This document shows positions 1-13,825 of a DNA stretch of 64,000 nt, piece by piece. How positions within the stretch are numbered: the stretch's first letter is position 1; each line of letters begins with the position of its first letter. Source of the stretch: Stercorarius parasiticus (taxonomy: Eukaryota > Chordata > Aves > Charadriiformes > Stercorariidae); NCBI GenBank assembly GCA_013396915.1, contig VWZL01000203.1:1814886-1878885 (forward strand), in the 5' to 3' direction. Below the pieces are notes generated by a model. It had not been told where the DNA came from. It ran no database searches and worked only from the letters and a program-made list of their open reading frames with translations. The position numbers were made by a program, and so were the translations under genes.

Positions 1-3000
1 GCATTAGCCCAGACAATCCTAAGAATATTTATTAGACATAGTGATCAAGGAACTGCTAGGGTATAACATTTTTTTTCAACCACATATGCCAAATATATTC
101 GTTTCTAAACATCAGTGGCATCAGGAGAACTCAGGTATATAGAGAAGCTTGGCACTCCATCTTCTGTATTTTGTTTCTAATAGCAAGGGGACTGCCAAAC
201 CCTTCCATCTAGCAGTACGTACTGCAAACTCATTGGCAAACCGGACAGGTGCAATGTCACAAGGCAATGTAACATCAGGAAGCAGTGGGTGCAGAACATC
301 TGTTTCACCTAACATATGTGGCGGAGAGGGGAGATGGTCCATATTTTTTGAGCCAGAGATGAATGCAAGAAGACACACAAGGCCCTAAGACCTTTAATGA
401 AGATATTTTCTCCTTTTGTTAAATACAGTTCTCCTGCAGAATGCAGGAAGGTCCCTGCTCTTCCTGCATCCTTTACTAAGCATCAGAGATTGTTTCTCTT
501 CCTTTTCCTTTCTGCTGTGACAGCTTTTGTTCCAGCCGAACATTTCCCACTCCTGCCCACAGAGTCTGCTCCAGCACTGTGCCTTCTAGATAAATGAGCT
601 CTTCCTTCACATTAATCATCCCTAATGAGGCAGATATTCTTTCTGTAAATTCACTCCCTCCTTAGCTCTTTTTTGATCCTCATATGGAGGCCTTTCACTG
701 CAACCCTGTAGTTGGAGGGAGGCAGTTCGGTCAGATCATGAATTTTATTTGATACTTTGCTTAATGCGACTCAGACAGCTGGAGGACAAGAAAGATGTGG
801 TAGTGGCCAGGAGAGTAATGGATTACCTTATGCTTTCAGGAATTACAGCACCAAGTCACATCTACCCTTACTTTAGCACAGGTAGAGCGAACTGAGTTGA
901 GTGTTGTTACCTATCTTCTTCTATAGAGAAAAATGTCTCCTTCCCGTTCCCTTCACTGGAAAGAGCAACATCTTTCACACAAGGTTTACCTTTTACAAAT
1001 GTGGAAGTCCATCTTCTTTGGTTGCTATTTGGTGCCATATACTTAACCTCATGACAATAAGTGAAGGAGGGTGGCAGCTCTCAAGGGTAGTACTCCAATG
1101 GATACTCTACATGGAAGCTCTCATAAACCTGCCCCTTCTCGTGTAGGGCAGGAGGGAAATTAGGAATGCAAGTCCTGTACGTCTATACATATACATGAAT
1201 GGCCACTTTTGTGGACATACATCTTGCATACCTCCATCTCAGCCAAATTTATGAGTGTTTCGTCCTTGACCATCTTGTGCTACCAACTGTCCCTGATCCT
1301 GAACAACCTTATCCAGTCAGCATTCCATCCAGACATGTTTAGCCTTCAATAATTCTACATGAACAATTGTTCTAAATTGTCAGCTAGCTATTTCCTAATG
1401 GTGGTTGCTAATACTTTTTGTTTTGTCTTCCAAAGACCTCTGGGATATAGCTATTACTTCCAGACAACTACAGAAGAAAATTAAACTATTGACCTGAACA
1501 AAAATCTTAAAGGTATATTGTGAATGTAGTTAAGGAAATTTAGCAGATATGAAACTGTATACAGAAAAAAAAAGTCAAAAAACTTCACCACCTTACATCC
1601 AGGGTAAGGCTACAGAGACATAGCCAGGAAACTCTTCATCATCTAAAGTTATTGGAAAAGTAGAAATTGAGGTTTTTCTTCAAACTATATTGTTGTGTAC
1701 TTTTTCCAATACTGCAAGTGTTTTGTTCATGTAGAAAAGACAGAACTGATTCCATCATAGGGAAGTTCATTGCACGCTTATTCTGGTCTTCTACTAAGTA
1801 GAGACCAAATTTGTAAAATTTTTCCCATGGTTTCAATACACCTAGAATATTCTCACTGCAACCAGGGTGAGCAGGAAAAAAAAACAAAAAGAAAACAACA
1901 AAACCCTGCTCTGTTAAGATCTAAAAGCCTGACACACCTGTATCTTGAAGTATCCAGTCCACTTAATACACTGCTTGAGTAACTTGCAACTTCCTTTATA
2001 TCTTCATTCAGTAATTTATTTTTTTTCCTCTTTCCTTCTTGACTAGCTGAAGAAAGAGACAGAGGAAATAACTTTTATGGGGTTTTATTTTGTTTTTTTA
2101 GTGACCTCGTGATACTGGACATTTTAAGATCTTTTACATGAAAGAATAAACTATTTCAAATGGATGATGGATTTTTGAATTTGAATGCTTTTAAGAAAAA
2201 GCAGTAATATATACTTAATCCCACCTTCAGGTCATTAAGGCAGCAGGTAATGTGCTGCTTTGAAACTCTTGAGTCTAGAGCTGAAGGGCTTTAGGGAAGT
2301 GGAGCTTTATTAAAGGTTCTTCAATACAAGTGTTTACTAAACTAGAATCAGGTATCTTGGATCCACCTGGGGAATATTCCACTGGCTTCAATAGCTAATC
2401 TGCCCCAGGTCCTCAGAAAATAGTTTTCTGCTTTTATATACTGTAAGCTTGTAGGGGGTTGACTGAAGTTATGTATACAAATTGTTTACTTTTTCCCAGT
2501 CTCAAACCAATAGACACATCCACCTCAATAATTTAACCATTTTGTTTCTACTTTCTATAAGTAACATCTCTGAGCCAAGGTAACAAAACCCAGAAGAGAC
2601 TTCTAATATTTTTGGAGGCTCTCAAAACATGAGAAAGTGGTCCTTGGAGACAACAACCTTAAAGGGAGCGAAAATTGAATGTTTTGGCCAACCTTCCACA
2701 GATCCTGATGCATCAAGATGTGCAGATTGCCTGAATTCTTCATGCTATTCCAGATGGAAATTTAATTTCCCTTTTCCACAGAGAGGCATTCTTATTCCCT
2801 GGGTTTTACTAACCTCAATAACTTCAGTGGCAAAGTAGTCCATAGAGCAGAAGAGTTTTGATGCAAGAAACAGTCGTGTTGAAGGAACTCAACCCAAACA
2901 AAATCCAATTCACAAATGGCAGGCAGCCAACTACATGCAACCAACTTTTTAAATGCTGTTCACACAGATCTGTGGCACCAATCTCTCATCTTTTGCAGTA

Positions 3001-3857
3001 TACCTTTAACATAAGAGATTTGACTATATCCTCAGCCTGTGTAAGTTGGCAGTATTATCTGATACTTAGGCAGCCTTTAAGGGAAGTGAATGTTGAGAGT
3101 TTAGTTTGAATTTTGTGTGAAAATGGCCTGAGAACCCACATTATAATTTCTGAATTACACTATTTATTGGAAATGTGTGAAATCATATATATAAAATGCT
3201 CTGTAGTAATTCCTTATGCTAGGAGCTATAACCTCACTTGTGATAAAACAGGGTTTCTGATCAAGTTTAGGATTAATAGACTTCTGTTGTAGTTTCAGGT
3301 GTAACAGCAGATAGGTTACAAGATGAGGGAGATATTCCTCCTGCTCTCTGGGTCTCTATACAGCAGAAGTCACACTCTTTATCCTTGCATGGCGGAAATA
3401 ATTCCAAAGCAGCACAGACATAGGGCTTGCTTTCCTTCCTTGCATAGCTTTTACCATAACATGTAATTTGGATTTCAGCTGATTTAGGTGGGCGTATGTG
3501 AGAAGATAACTGGGCCTCTATTGTCTTTAAACATAATGTCACTGCTACATTAATTTAACTAGTGGTGCTTCCTGGCAAATGGCTCATACTTCTGCAGGGA
3601 CATTTAGGAATGACTTTGCGCTAAAAAAAAAAAAAATTAGGTTAATTAGACATCTGCTCTTCCCCCTGTTTACCCTGTTTTGTTGATCTGCTTTCTCATC
3701 CTTTCTCAAAGCGTTGGCACATACAAATAATATAACTTTCCTTTCCTATGTTCTGCAATAGCTTCCCTCCAGGTTCAGTCCTGGTTTGCTCGTAGCCCAG
3801 TGCTGCTCTGCTCCTCCTTAATCCTTCTGCTTCATTTCTCTCCTTCCTTTTCATCAG
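1..3857. other. Non-coding single-copy DNA, no gene recognised
   Basis: No recognisable coding exon, RNA gene or interspersed repeat was seen on either strand. The open frames are all under 90 codons, overlap across strands and resemble no known family. The only simple-sequence feature is an A run at about 3622-3636, with no retrocopy recognisable upstream of it. I read the stretch as intergenic or intronic DNA. Confidence 0.6.
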
Positions 3858-3902
3858 TAATGGCTCGTCATCCGTGTATTTCTCTTGTCTCCACTCACCC
3901 AG
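3858..3902 (+). other. Candidate 45-bp micro-exon (splice-site based)
   Basis: A long pyrimidine-rich tract (about 3815-3855) ends in TCATCAG and is followed by 45 bases, then CAG|GTAAGAAG, a near-consensus donor. One frame is closed at once by TAA. The other two are open; one begins with ATG and reads MARHPCISLVSTHP, and its length is a multiple of three. This is only a splice-signal argument. No protein family is recognised, and pseudo-exons of this kind are frequent in introns. It could equally be a non-coding RNA exon or nothing. Confidence 0.2.
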
Positions 3903-6900
3903 GTAAGAAGCATGTCAGCAGTGTAGAGCACTGTGTAAATGTTACAGGGCTATATAAATGTTTTGAAATAACTCCTTTGGGGTAAAAGAGGAGGGAAATT
4001 TTCCTCCAGCTGAATTTAATAAGATGATCTTGCAAACAAGATGAGATGAATTTGTTTGAAATTATATCCTAATATTATATCCTAAATTTATTCCCAGCAC
4101 ACTCATTCTTTAAGCAGTGCAATAACAGTGGATCACCATGATTTCACTCTTTTTTGACAGAAGAATCATCCATCTCTGTTCTGTATCCATCCCAGCAGAC
4201 CCCAGCACAACCCTGCTCTCGCTCCTAAGCTTTGTCATAGTAAGACATAAACATCAGAAAATAGTGCTGCAAGGTAATCTTGTTTCAAAAACAAAGATGA
4301 CAGGCTGCCCTACTGTCCTGCTGAGCTTACAAATGAACCTCTTTGACTTTTAAAAGAAGATATCCTGGAATAACAAAGAATTTTAATAATCTGGAATAAT
4401 ACTCTACTAAAATAATAATAAATTAAACTTAATATGATAGGTAGGTTTCAAAGGCTTCAGAAATCTCTTTAAGGGTCGCTAATGGAAGAAGGGAAAGCCT
4501 TACACTGAGGCATCCATATTGCTCCCCATAAATTGCACACTTTCCTGAGCATGTGCTGTTATGTGGATCAGCTAGCTTCATTAGGAAGCATAAGTCCAGT
4601 CACCTCTTCAGCATCCCCAGTATCTGACCAGTGTCCAAAGCCTGAGGTAACGGTATTTGGTACAGTGAAGACGCTAGCCTTGATAGGAAAAGTTGAAGAC
4701 TTAAAAACCAAGGGCTCCAGATGCTTTTTAGAAATGAAGCATGAGATCAAGAGGCAGGCCACATGCTTGAATTAGAAGACACCATCACATATAACCAATG
4801 CTAATGGGGGGGAAAAATTACAACTGTATAATAAGATTGGGTTTAAATTCCTGTGGAGGAAAGTGCAGAAATTTTCTACCTGACAATTTATACAGGAACC
4901 TACGTGGACTGAGACAAAACCAGTGTTATTCTTCATCACCTTTGGAGCTTAGATCAACTCTGTGATAAAATGGAGCAGTAATACTGCCTTGAATAGATCC
5001 AGTTAATGTTCATCTCATCCGAACATGGTGACAGACATGTTAAAAATAATCTCAAATTTCAGTAGAGTGACAGTACTTGGGGACAAAGACGTACAAGCCT
5101 CAAAACAGTCAGACGTTCTGGGCTCATTTCACTTTTCCAAGCTGTGGAGAAATGAGATTTAGGGGTGTTGTATTCACTGCTAGTACAGAAAATGCCAAAC
5201 CATTTGAACAAGAAGAGTGACAAAGGCTTCCTGGCACTTTCTCAGAGTTCACTGACTGGGATGTTATTCCTTGTGGGAATATGTGACAACAGACATTAGT
5301 CACTGCTGCAGATATTCACACAGCAAGCCAACCCAGAACTGCATGCACTGATTCTTCCTTTGCTTTCCGTGCAAACCCCTGTCAATAAGCAAGCCTAAAC
5401 AAAGGCTAGAAGCTCAGCGTTTCCGTTGGGATGGGATTGTGCTTTGTTCTCAGGTTCTCTTCAGGAAGAATGATGCTGCTTTCATCTCAAAGTGCAGTTT
5501 TGCACAGTGCGGTTTTGTTTTTCAAAGGAGTTTAGCAGAACATAAGTGTACATGATCCTTTCACTTCTTGAAGACATCAACCACCTCTTACCTATTATAA
5601 CACTCAAGTCAGTGCCACCAGGATTTTCTGCTTTTCAAGTATCACTCAGCTCTTCCATTTCTGACTTTGTTAACAGCAACCTGCAGGGCTCAGCGAGACT
5701 CAAGAGGTGAGAACACAGGGCTGTAGAGCTGCGTTAATCTCTTAGGAGGATCCCTCATGAGGCATAGTTTAAGATTTGCACAAGGGAAAAATTTGGACAA
5801 GCAAATCCAGACATTCTGCAAGTCTCTTAGAAATTACCTTTCTGGGGAATGACACATCAGTGGTTTTACAGGGTTAGAGAAACAAAAGTGCATCACCAGA
5901 AGGAACACTGTGCACAATCACTCAGGTCTTTCTCTTATTTTTTTCCATTTAAACTAATAAAAATTAAAGGACATCTGCAAAATTTAGGTTATTAATATCC
6001 ATTGTTTGAGTACTGGGCAGTTTGAGGAAGGACTGTGATAGAAGTATATACTTGTAGCTGAAAGAAATACTGAAGCAACTGCCTAAGTAGAAGGAACAGT
6101 GGATTTCCCTACACAGGAAGACAACATGGTTTAGCATAGACTGGAATAGTGAACTATCGTGGCATTACATGTTTATATACACTTCTGGAACATGAACAGT
6201 ATCTCCATAAACCATCTGCATCCAAACTCAATCCACTGAATTCCCAACTTCACTGTTCTCACCAATCAGATTTCACCTAGAGATTCCCATGAGATTGCAC
6301 ATACTAGTACAGTTCTTAATAGGCTCAGTGGAGATGTATATGAACGAACAGCCTAGCCACCGGAACCTAGCTCAGATACCCAAATAGGCCAGAAAGGATG
6401 TCTTTCTTGTTCTGTTGCTGTGCTTTTTGTACTACACCGAAAATTGGAGTGCTTGCAAGAGGCAACAGAGGTGCCTCATGCAGGAAACTATGCAAGCATA
6501 GCTAGAAAGTAATCCATTGCAATATCCTTTGATACCACTCTGATGATGTGCAACTGACAGAAAAACACAGGGTATCTACTTCCATGATGAAAGAAATGTG
6601 GGATACCGTTAACCTTGTAGCCCATAACATGAGCAGAGGAACGATACTGGGGCTCAGCAGAGGACACAAGGGAAAGGAACTGAGGATTCTCTTCAGAAAG
6701 TTTCCACTATGCACAAATCTATTGGTTAGAGACGGCATAAAAAGACTTGGAGAAGGCCAGTCACTAGACACAAGTGTTTTATTGGCCTGAAATATTTTGT
6801 GGAGGGTCTGTCCTGTCACCTATATTATTGCAAAAGGAAACAAAGAGGAAGGATCTTCTTATACTGCTTCTTGAAAAAATGTCACTTTCACTTAAAGAAA

Positions 6901-9900
6901 TTAATGACTTCTAGAAAGAGACTAGGAATAAGGTTAGATTTATTTTACTTGCTAAATAATCAGGGGCCTGGTAATTCATGAGAAAGGGTCATAAAAAAAC
7001 CTTTTCATGCCACTCCCAATATTCTGTCATCTTCTAATTTGCTGCCTTTGAAAAAAAAAACAACCAGTGAAGTTGTTTGCTACACCTGGGGTCATGCTCA
7101 CTAGGGTCATAAAGGAGAAGAATATACAGACCAGATTGTCCTCTTGCAGAGGAACATATTTTATTTGTTGTGCATGCGTATAACAGTAAGCAACTCTGCT
7201 GGTTTATTGTCAGCCTGGCTGGGATGCTCACAGGGCTGACAGAGAAAGAGATACATTAGAGGTTTCTTCCAGTCCCCAGTAGGCTGCCTTGTCTGGCGCT
7301 TGATTTAGCAAGATGTGCATTGCTAGAATTAAACAAACTGGCAGTACTGTAGGAGTTTGCTACAAGAGCTGTGGCTACAGGAGCTGGAGCATCCAAGAAG
7401 ATAATTTTGCATGAATTATCGTTTTGTCCACCTTCAACTCCATGCCCTAGATGCTGCCTCCAGGGTGGGTATTTTGCACTTGGCAGTCATCTGCCTCTCC
7501 ATCTATGGCCAAGCCCCATTTATCAACTGCAAGCTGAGAAGTGGAAGATTTATGAGCATTGTGTAACCCCTTAATCAGTGCAATAGGGTTTTCTCAAAAG
7601 AGGGATTACACGATAGATGAAATATATGGGAAGAGGAGGGATTAAACCTTGGCATTTTCCCATGGCTAATGATGCACAGTGAATTTGATAGAAAACATAT
7701 CTTGCCTGAAACAAACACCAAGCAGAGGCCAGTGATGAGAAATGCCAGGTCCAAGACACTCAGAATAAGGAGTGGGCAGAACTGAGGCTAGATATCACAG
7801 CAGAAGCAGAAGCCAAGCAGGGCCTAGTGCCTGGGCAAAGCAAGAAGTGCTTCAAACCTCAAAGTGCATATTAAGAGCATAAAGCAATGTAATAAACTCA
7901 CTGTAAGAGCAGGCAAAAACTTTTTCAAAAAAAGCTTTGACATCCAGTTGTTGCTGCAGACAGGCAGCACAAGGTAAGTTTAGATTGTTTACTGAGCTTT
8001 TTACTTTGAGTAAAAGTGAGAAATATAAGCTCATTAGGAGAAGACATGTCTCCAAGAACCCAGAAAATATTGTATTTCTTAATGATGGTATTTTAAAGAG
8101 ATTATAACTCCCATCCCTTTATGTTAGTACAAGCGAGGGGTACTGAAGTAATATGGTGAAGCCTTCCCTCTGGACTCCTTGCCATGTGGAGACAGTGTCT
8201 TGTCTTCAGACAGTTTTAAGACAAGTCCCACTGAGCTCCTTGATAGTCTTATAATTTACTCTTGGAGGCATCTTGCTCAATTTTTGCTACTGAAGTCAGA
8301 ACAGACTAAATAAAAGCTCTGGTAGCTGGAATAAAATGTGGCTGAAATTGCATACAATTATATTCTGCAAGATGTTAGAGCAGGGAGAGGGGAGAAAAGA
8401 CTGAAGAACTCTAATGTTGTAACCCAACACTTTGAAAGACCTTTCATTTTGAAATAACATTTTCATATAACAAATGCTCACAACTGTGAGCTACCCATTG
8501 AAGGTTGCTGTAAAACTTTAGCAGGCTGGTGGGGAGGACATAAAGAAACTGCACTTGGATATAGAAAAGTAAGGGATAGAGGGACTGAATAATTGACTAC
8601 TCAGATAACCTCCTAGATGAAAGCATGTTTTTCTACTCTTCTACTTCTTCCTCAAAGGCATTAACTCTCTCACCCTCTCTTTTAACTTAGAGGAAGGGTC
8701 AATCTCCAAAGGTATATCTATTTTAAGAATAATTTGGCCTCTGGCTAGCCTGCTTTCGGAAGAGGACTAGGGAAAGCTGCTTGTTTGCCTGGTAAAGGAA
8801 AGGTGATTAAGCTAACCACTGCCCTCTTCCCTGCATTCATCTTTATTAAGCAAATCTAAAGCTTTAAGAAAATGCCAAATAGAAAGCTTCATTATAAGCC
8901 AGCCTGTAAAAAATGCCTCCCTACCCTGCCCCCTCAGAAACCCCAAAGTCATTCCAGCAATTGTTTGCTCATTGAACAGGCACATAAGTCATCCCAGGAG
9001 CCCAGGGGATAACAAGTGCTGGGATCTTTCAGACTGCTGCCCTACACATGATTCTGGTGTGACAGATGCCAGCTTTATTGGGAGTTTTGCCCATGCTTTT
9101 CATGTGTGTGTCTGTGACGCTATGGAAGCCAACAGTCTCTCCCACCTGGCTTTTGGGGCTGGGAAAGCTCAATTTTTTTTTTAAAGTTTTAAAATTGTTT
9201 TAGGGCCTTTAGCCTACTCCCCATGACACCAACTCACTGTTCCTTGGTGAGTTTAAATCACATAAGGGAACTGAGCTAACACTTAATATCAGTATATTAA
9301 GTCTTGTTTCCTTAGAAAGGCAAAACTCGTCATTTACAAACCAGCATTACATGTTCAACTGTGAAGGCTAACACTCTTCACTCCTGTTATTAAGCCGATT
9401 CATTGACATGTTAACTTTTCTACAAATTTTTAGAGAGTACGCTAGTGCTTCCCCCCTCGCTAGGAGCCTGTAGCACTTCTCTATCTAAACGCAATGCATA
9501 GGCATACAACACCAACTGCTTCATGGCCCCTGATGTATGTCTTCAGACATATCTACAAGACAAGACATAAACACAGAAACATCACTGCATCCCTTCTGAC
9601 CAGCAAAACGCTAAGAAAAATTGTTATTAAAAGCACTACTTACTGACACACTGTTTTCCTGTAGCACCCTCTGATTGCTGCACTCCCAGACCCAGCAGTT
9701 AGAGGCACACCTGAGCTGTATGTTCATTATGTTCCCTGACTCCCAAAGTTCTCCATTGGCTGCTACTAATGCAACTCATCTGATTTCAGTGAAGCTGCCC
9801 TACTCACTCTCACGTGGAACTTAGCCTAATAAATTCCTGGAAAAGCATCATTACCCCAGAACTTTACCCAAGCCTGAACATGACTCTTATCTAATACCCC

Positions 9901-12900
9901 CAACAGCTACAATTGATCTTTCCTTGTTTATTATCTGGTTGACCCATTATATACTGCAGTAAAGGAGGCTCTAAGTGCATTGGGTTGTTTTATAGCTTCT
10001 CTGTAGAATTTCTTAATTAGTATGCCTGATATTCTTCTAACACAAGTAAAGTGATAAAAATATTGTCAGTATTATGTGTTTTGCAATATGATCATTCATG
10101 TCCTTGTGTGGTTCTAAAAAGTGTTTTATAACTAAAAGGAGAGGAGGAGGAAGCACCTATGGCAAAAAGTTCCCTGATCCCGTGTAATGAAGCTGATGAA
10201 TGGTCAGAAAATCTTCCACCTCCTGTGAATTCCTTTGAGCATCTTTGCAATATTGTCTTCTGGGTCCAACAAAAGCAACAACAAATATGTCTCAATAAAA
10301 CAATGAATTATCACTCTTCTGTTTTAGACTGATACTTCTGTCATAGAGTCCCTGACACATGAGTTCCTGCTACGGGCAAACCATCTCTTTTTTCTGCTCA
10401 GGAGTAAAGCTTTCCAGCAAGTGATAATGGTGCTGCCTCCATCACCTTTATCTCTGTAATGCCTTCCATGGTGGCTTGACAGTGCTGTTAGTATTGACAG
10501 TTTTCTGCTTTGCCAGATGGTGGAAATTCAACACAGACTTATTTCACTTTTCAAAAGAATATGCAAATGTTTCTACACAGTCCCTGTCTTACTTTAATTA
10601 ATGGCTCTGTTTAGCATTACCTGTCAGAAAAAAAATATTAAACTCTCTACCTAACAGCATTGTCTAGGACTGTCCATCCTAGATTAGTTCAGACAGCAAT
10701 AATTTCTAATGATCTGTGCATAATACCATGTCCATTTTTCCTCTGTAATAGACTATGGCTTAAAATGTAACACACAAAAACTATTGAGCAGCTTCTCAAT
10801 GAATTTTGTCTTTGTCACAGTAAACTCATCTCCGAAATGGCAGCCTTTCCTCCTCTATGATCAGTATGCCTGTCACCTACCAGGTAAAACAGAGCCTTCA
10901 TGTCCTGGGACCGTGTTCCACCACAGGGAAGTGAGGTCTGCAAGCGTGTGTGGACAGCAAGAACACCCAGGCTGTGAGAATACCTGGTTAGTAGCTGTGC
11001 AGGTGCAACCTTGGAGAGAGTCAGCCAGAACTTTGTAGCTGCTAAGAAGGGAAACAAAATCATCAGGGATCACAAGGGCGGGACAAAACTTATTATGATT
11101 ATTTAGTCTGGGATGTCTTAGAGGATGGACAAAGGCTGGAAAGGGAAGCATCAAGGTGAGCTGGGGAAGAACAAGTGTGGGGAAAAAGGAGAGGAAGGGG
11201 GACAAAAGTGACCAGGCACATGTAACAGATGCCAGTCGGTGCACTCGCCTGATCACAGCAGTCTGTCCTGTTGTCTCTTTAAATCCTGTTTCTATTCTCT
11301 TGACTTTGTTCTCTGTTCTGGATATGCATAGGGCAGTACGTATGCAATTTGCTACCAAGCTTCAAGTTGGATTAGCCAGCGGTTTGGAAACCAGACACTG
11401 AAAAACCCAAGGTTGGAGCTGGGATAAATGTGTGGAATTGTGGATGGACTTAAAGTCTGGTTGAAAGTTTGTGTGTCTTTAAATCAAGAGAGCAGGGGTC
11501 TCTGCACACCCATTTGGAAAGTGCAGTCCCGGTGAGCTGGTGAGGAGGAGCAGGATCAGGGTGCCCGTGCTTCTGGTCTTGCTGTGCCTGCTGTGTGTGC
11601 ATGTGTGGGTGCTGATAAAGGCATCTACTCCCTGCCCACATTGGTGTGTGTGGTTGTCAGTGCATGTATTTTGTGGTGCCTTTTTTCACTTTTGGAGCTC
11701 ACACTCAGCCTCATTACTAGCTGGATCTGCCAGGGAAACAGCAGCAAACAAGACCACAGAGGACAAATCCCCCTGATCTTAAGTCCACCATATTCGGTTT
11801 CACTTAACAAGATCCTGCCACACCTGCCTCTGAGCTGACCCATTTCTGCATCTCAGCTCCCAATAATCCCCAGTCTGGAAGTGCTTGTGTCAAGCATAGT
11901 GATAGGCCCCGCACTCCTGGGCATATATGCAGCACTGCACCTGAGTGCACCTGCCATTCCAGGCAGCGGAGCTCTGAAGAGTGAAGGGTTTAGCCATTCA
12001 TGCAACATCTATGCTGGGAAATAAAATATCCAGGGATTGTTCCTGGGAACTGAGGTCAAATGACGCAGTCATGCTGGCCTCCATAGGGCATACCTCACCC
12101 CAAAGACAGGGTGATTAACTCCAAAATGCCTGTTAGAACTGTTTACTTGTCCCTAGTAACCCCTACATTGTAGTAAGCATTATGCGGGAAAATCTTCATT
12201 GGCCTGGATGCACCAAGAAGCGTGCCAGTGGTTGTACAGCAGAGGTGATCATGAGACCATACATATGCCTGTGACCTTCCCCATTTAGCTTACTAGCATA
12301 GATGAAGCCTTGGGGTATTTGTGTGATGTCAAGCCAAAGCAAGAGATCAACTGATGTTAGTAAGTCTTGCTGTAGATGCCGGGTCTGTAAGGGACCGGCT
12401 TGGGTCCAGCAGGGAAACATGCACAAACTGATGCAGAGAAAGAACATTTGGACATGAGATGATCCTAAAATAATACAGCTTTATTCCTGTAGTGCTCTGC
12501 CTGAGCATGAAGCCTACTCAAGTTGAGCTGGCTCTGCATACAGCCATCACAGGTGCCTTTGTATCTGTGGCATAATTAATCTACAACCTAAAAATCCACC
12601 CGTGGGTGGAAAGTTACCAGGACCATAGTGTCAGTGGCTATAAATAATTCCTTTGAGCTCAAGTGGTGCCGATCAGAGCTTTGTCAGAAGAAGGACAGTC
12701 CAAGTCTTGCCTTTGCCCTTGCAATTAACTCCTGGAGGCTGTTGCTGTGCAGCTTCTTGCAACCATGAAACTCACAGAGTTTATACTTTCCTCGGAGAAT
12801 TTATAAGCTCTGCAAAATCATTAGTTAATTACAGACATCAGTTTCAAAATTACATGTATAAATCCTTACTTGAGTTAACACCCTCGATCATTAAACCTGA

Positions 12901-13136
12901 AATAGGATTTTAAAAATCTAATTTATTTTTTGCCATTTCTTCTGTCATCTCTTTTCCTCCAGCTGCCTTCTCAAGCACTGAAAGGGGGCCAAGAGGTTTG
13001 ACTGTCTGGTTTTCCTGCTCCAGCATGGTTTTGCCTTATTGGGATTATGACATTTAAATCCTAACAAGCAATCTTCAAAATAGAGCATGGAAACCTTTGC
13101 AATTAATATTGGCAAAACGTAACTTGGACTGCAAGC
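3903..13136. other. Non-coding single-copy DNA, no gene recognised
   Basis: No gene or confident interspersed repeat was seen in about 9.2 kb. Small details are a doubled ATTATATCCTA at 4061-4071 and 4074-4084, a consensus donor (AAG|GTAAGT) near 7974 without a convincing acceptor, and a near-perfect palindrome at 12595-12610 (7-bp arms, 2-base centre). A 161-codon minus-strand frame at 10873-11358 has no recognisable domain and overlaps several other frames, so I treat it as chance. Confidence 0.55.
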
Positions 13137-13180
13137 ACTTTGTGTACTGTACACTTTGTGTACAGACTTTGTGTACTGTT
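13137..13180. repeat. Short tandem repeat, about 3 copies of a 14-15 bp unit
   Basis: Three near-identical copies of a unit built on ACTTTGTGTAC lie back to back at 13137-13150, 13151-13165 and 13166-13180. Copies differ by one or two bases at the junctions. The array is too short for a satellite and looks like a local slippage minisatellite. Confidence 0.85.
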
Positions 13181-13689
13181 GTTTCATCGGAGTTTTTTAG
13201 GTGATAGTATAATAAAAACAATAAAATATTTTTTATAGCCAAATTTCAAGTTTTCTTTAAACTTGTTGATTTCTCTCCAGCTTTGACAGAGGTGAATGAA
13301 GAGGGCTGCAAAAATTGGTGTTTTTTCCTGTGGTATTACCTGCTACTTCCCATCATAAGGTTTCTGTGCTGAATTGTTGCTTTTGTTGCTTTGTTTAGGA
13401 CAGTGTGTATTAGTTAGATATCTATCCTTGCTTTTCTTCACTGTGTAACTTTTCTGTGAAGGTGTATGAATATTTCATTGTTACATTTTAATGGGAAAAC
13501 TGACTCTTGTCAATAAACACTGTGGATTTAAAGCATTTAATATATTTAAAAGAATGCTGAAAAAATCTATGTATTTAAGTCCTTGAAGTGATCTTATGTT
13601 AAGCTCACCACTTGTGGTGTCATGCTGATATCAGTGGAACTGCTGATGAGCGTTAAGCACATGCCAGTCCTACAACTAGTCCTTTTCAT

Positions 13690-13825
13690 TGCTAGTGCTT
13701 CAGCAACGATATCCCTGTTTCACAAATGGGAAATCTTGCATCCAACAGGAAGCTGGCAACAGAGCTGCAAAAAACCAGCAGGAGACCTGAGTTTCACTAC
13801 CAGACACACTATCCAATTACATGCA
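13690..13825 (-). repeat. Ancient CORE-SINE/MIR-like fragment
   Basis: Read on the minus strand, this stretch follows the MIR layout. The plus-strand text has a CCTGTTTCACAAATGGGAAA block (MIR: tttacagatggggaaactg), then a GGAAGCTGGCAACAGAGCT block, then an AGGAGACCTGAGTTTC block (MIR: gagcca/gaacccagg region), in the expected order and spacing. Divergence is high, as expected for an amniote-age SINE. The call rests on remembered consensus order, not on alignment. Confidence 0.55.

Noticed and set aside
3622..3636. A run as the tail of a retrocopy
   Set aside because: No retrogene body or target duplication on either side.
3935..3972. GGGCTATATAAATG, resembling the tail of a MIR-type SINE
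   Set aside because: No upstream core blocks, so the match is too short.
11110..11157. 48-bp stretch between TTATTTAG and AAG|GTGAGC
   Set aside because: The acceptor is weak. Pairs of this quality occur many times in the window, so it carries no weight.
10873..11358. 161-codon minus-strand open frame
   Set aside because: Low-information, leucine- and serine-rich translation with no domain; it overlaps frames on both strands and has no splice or promoter context.
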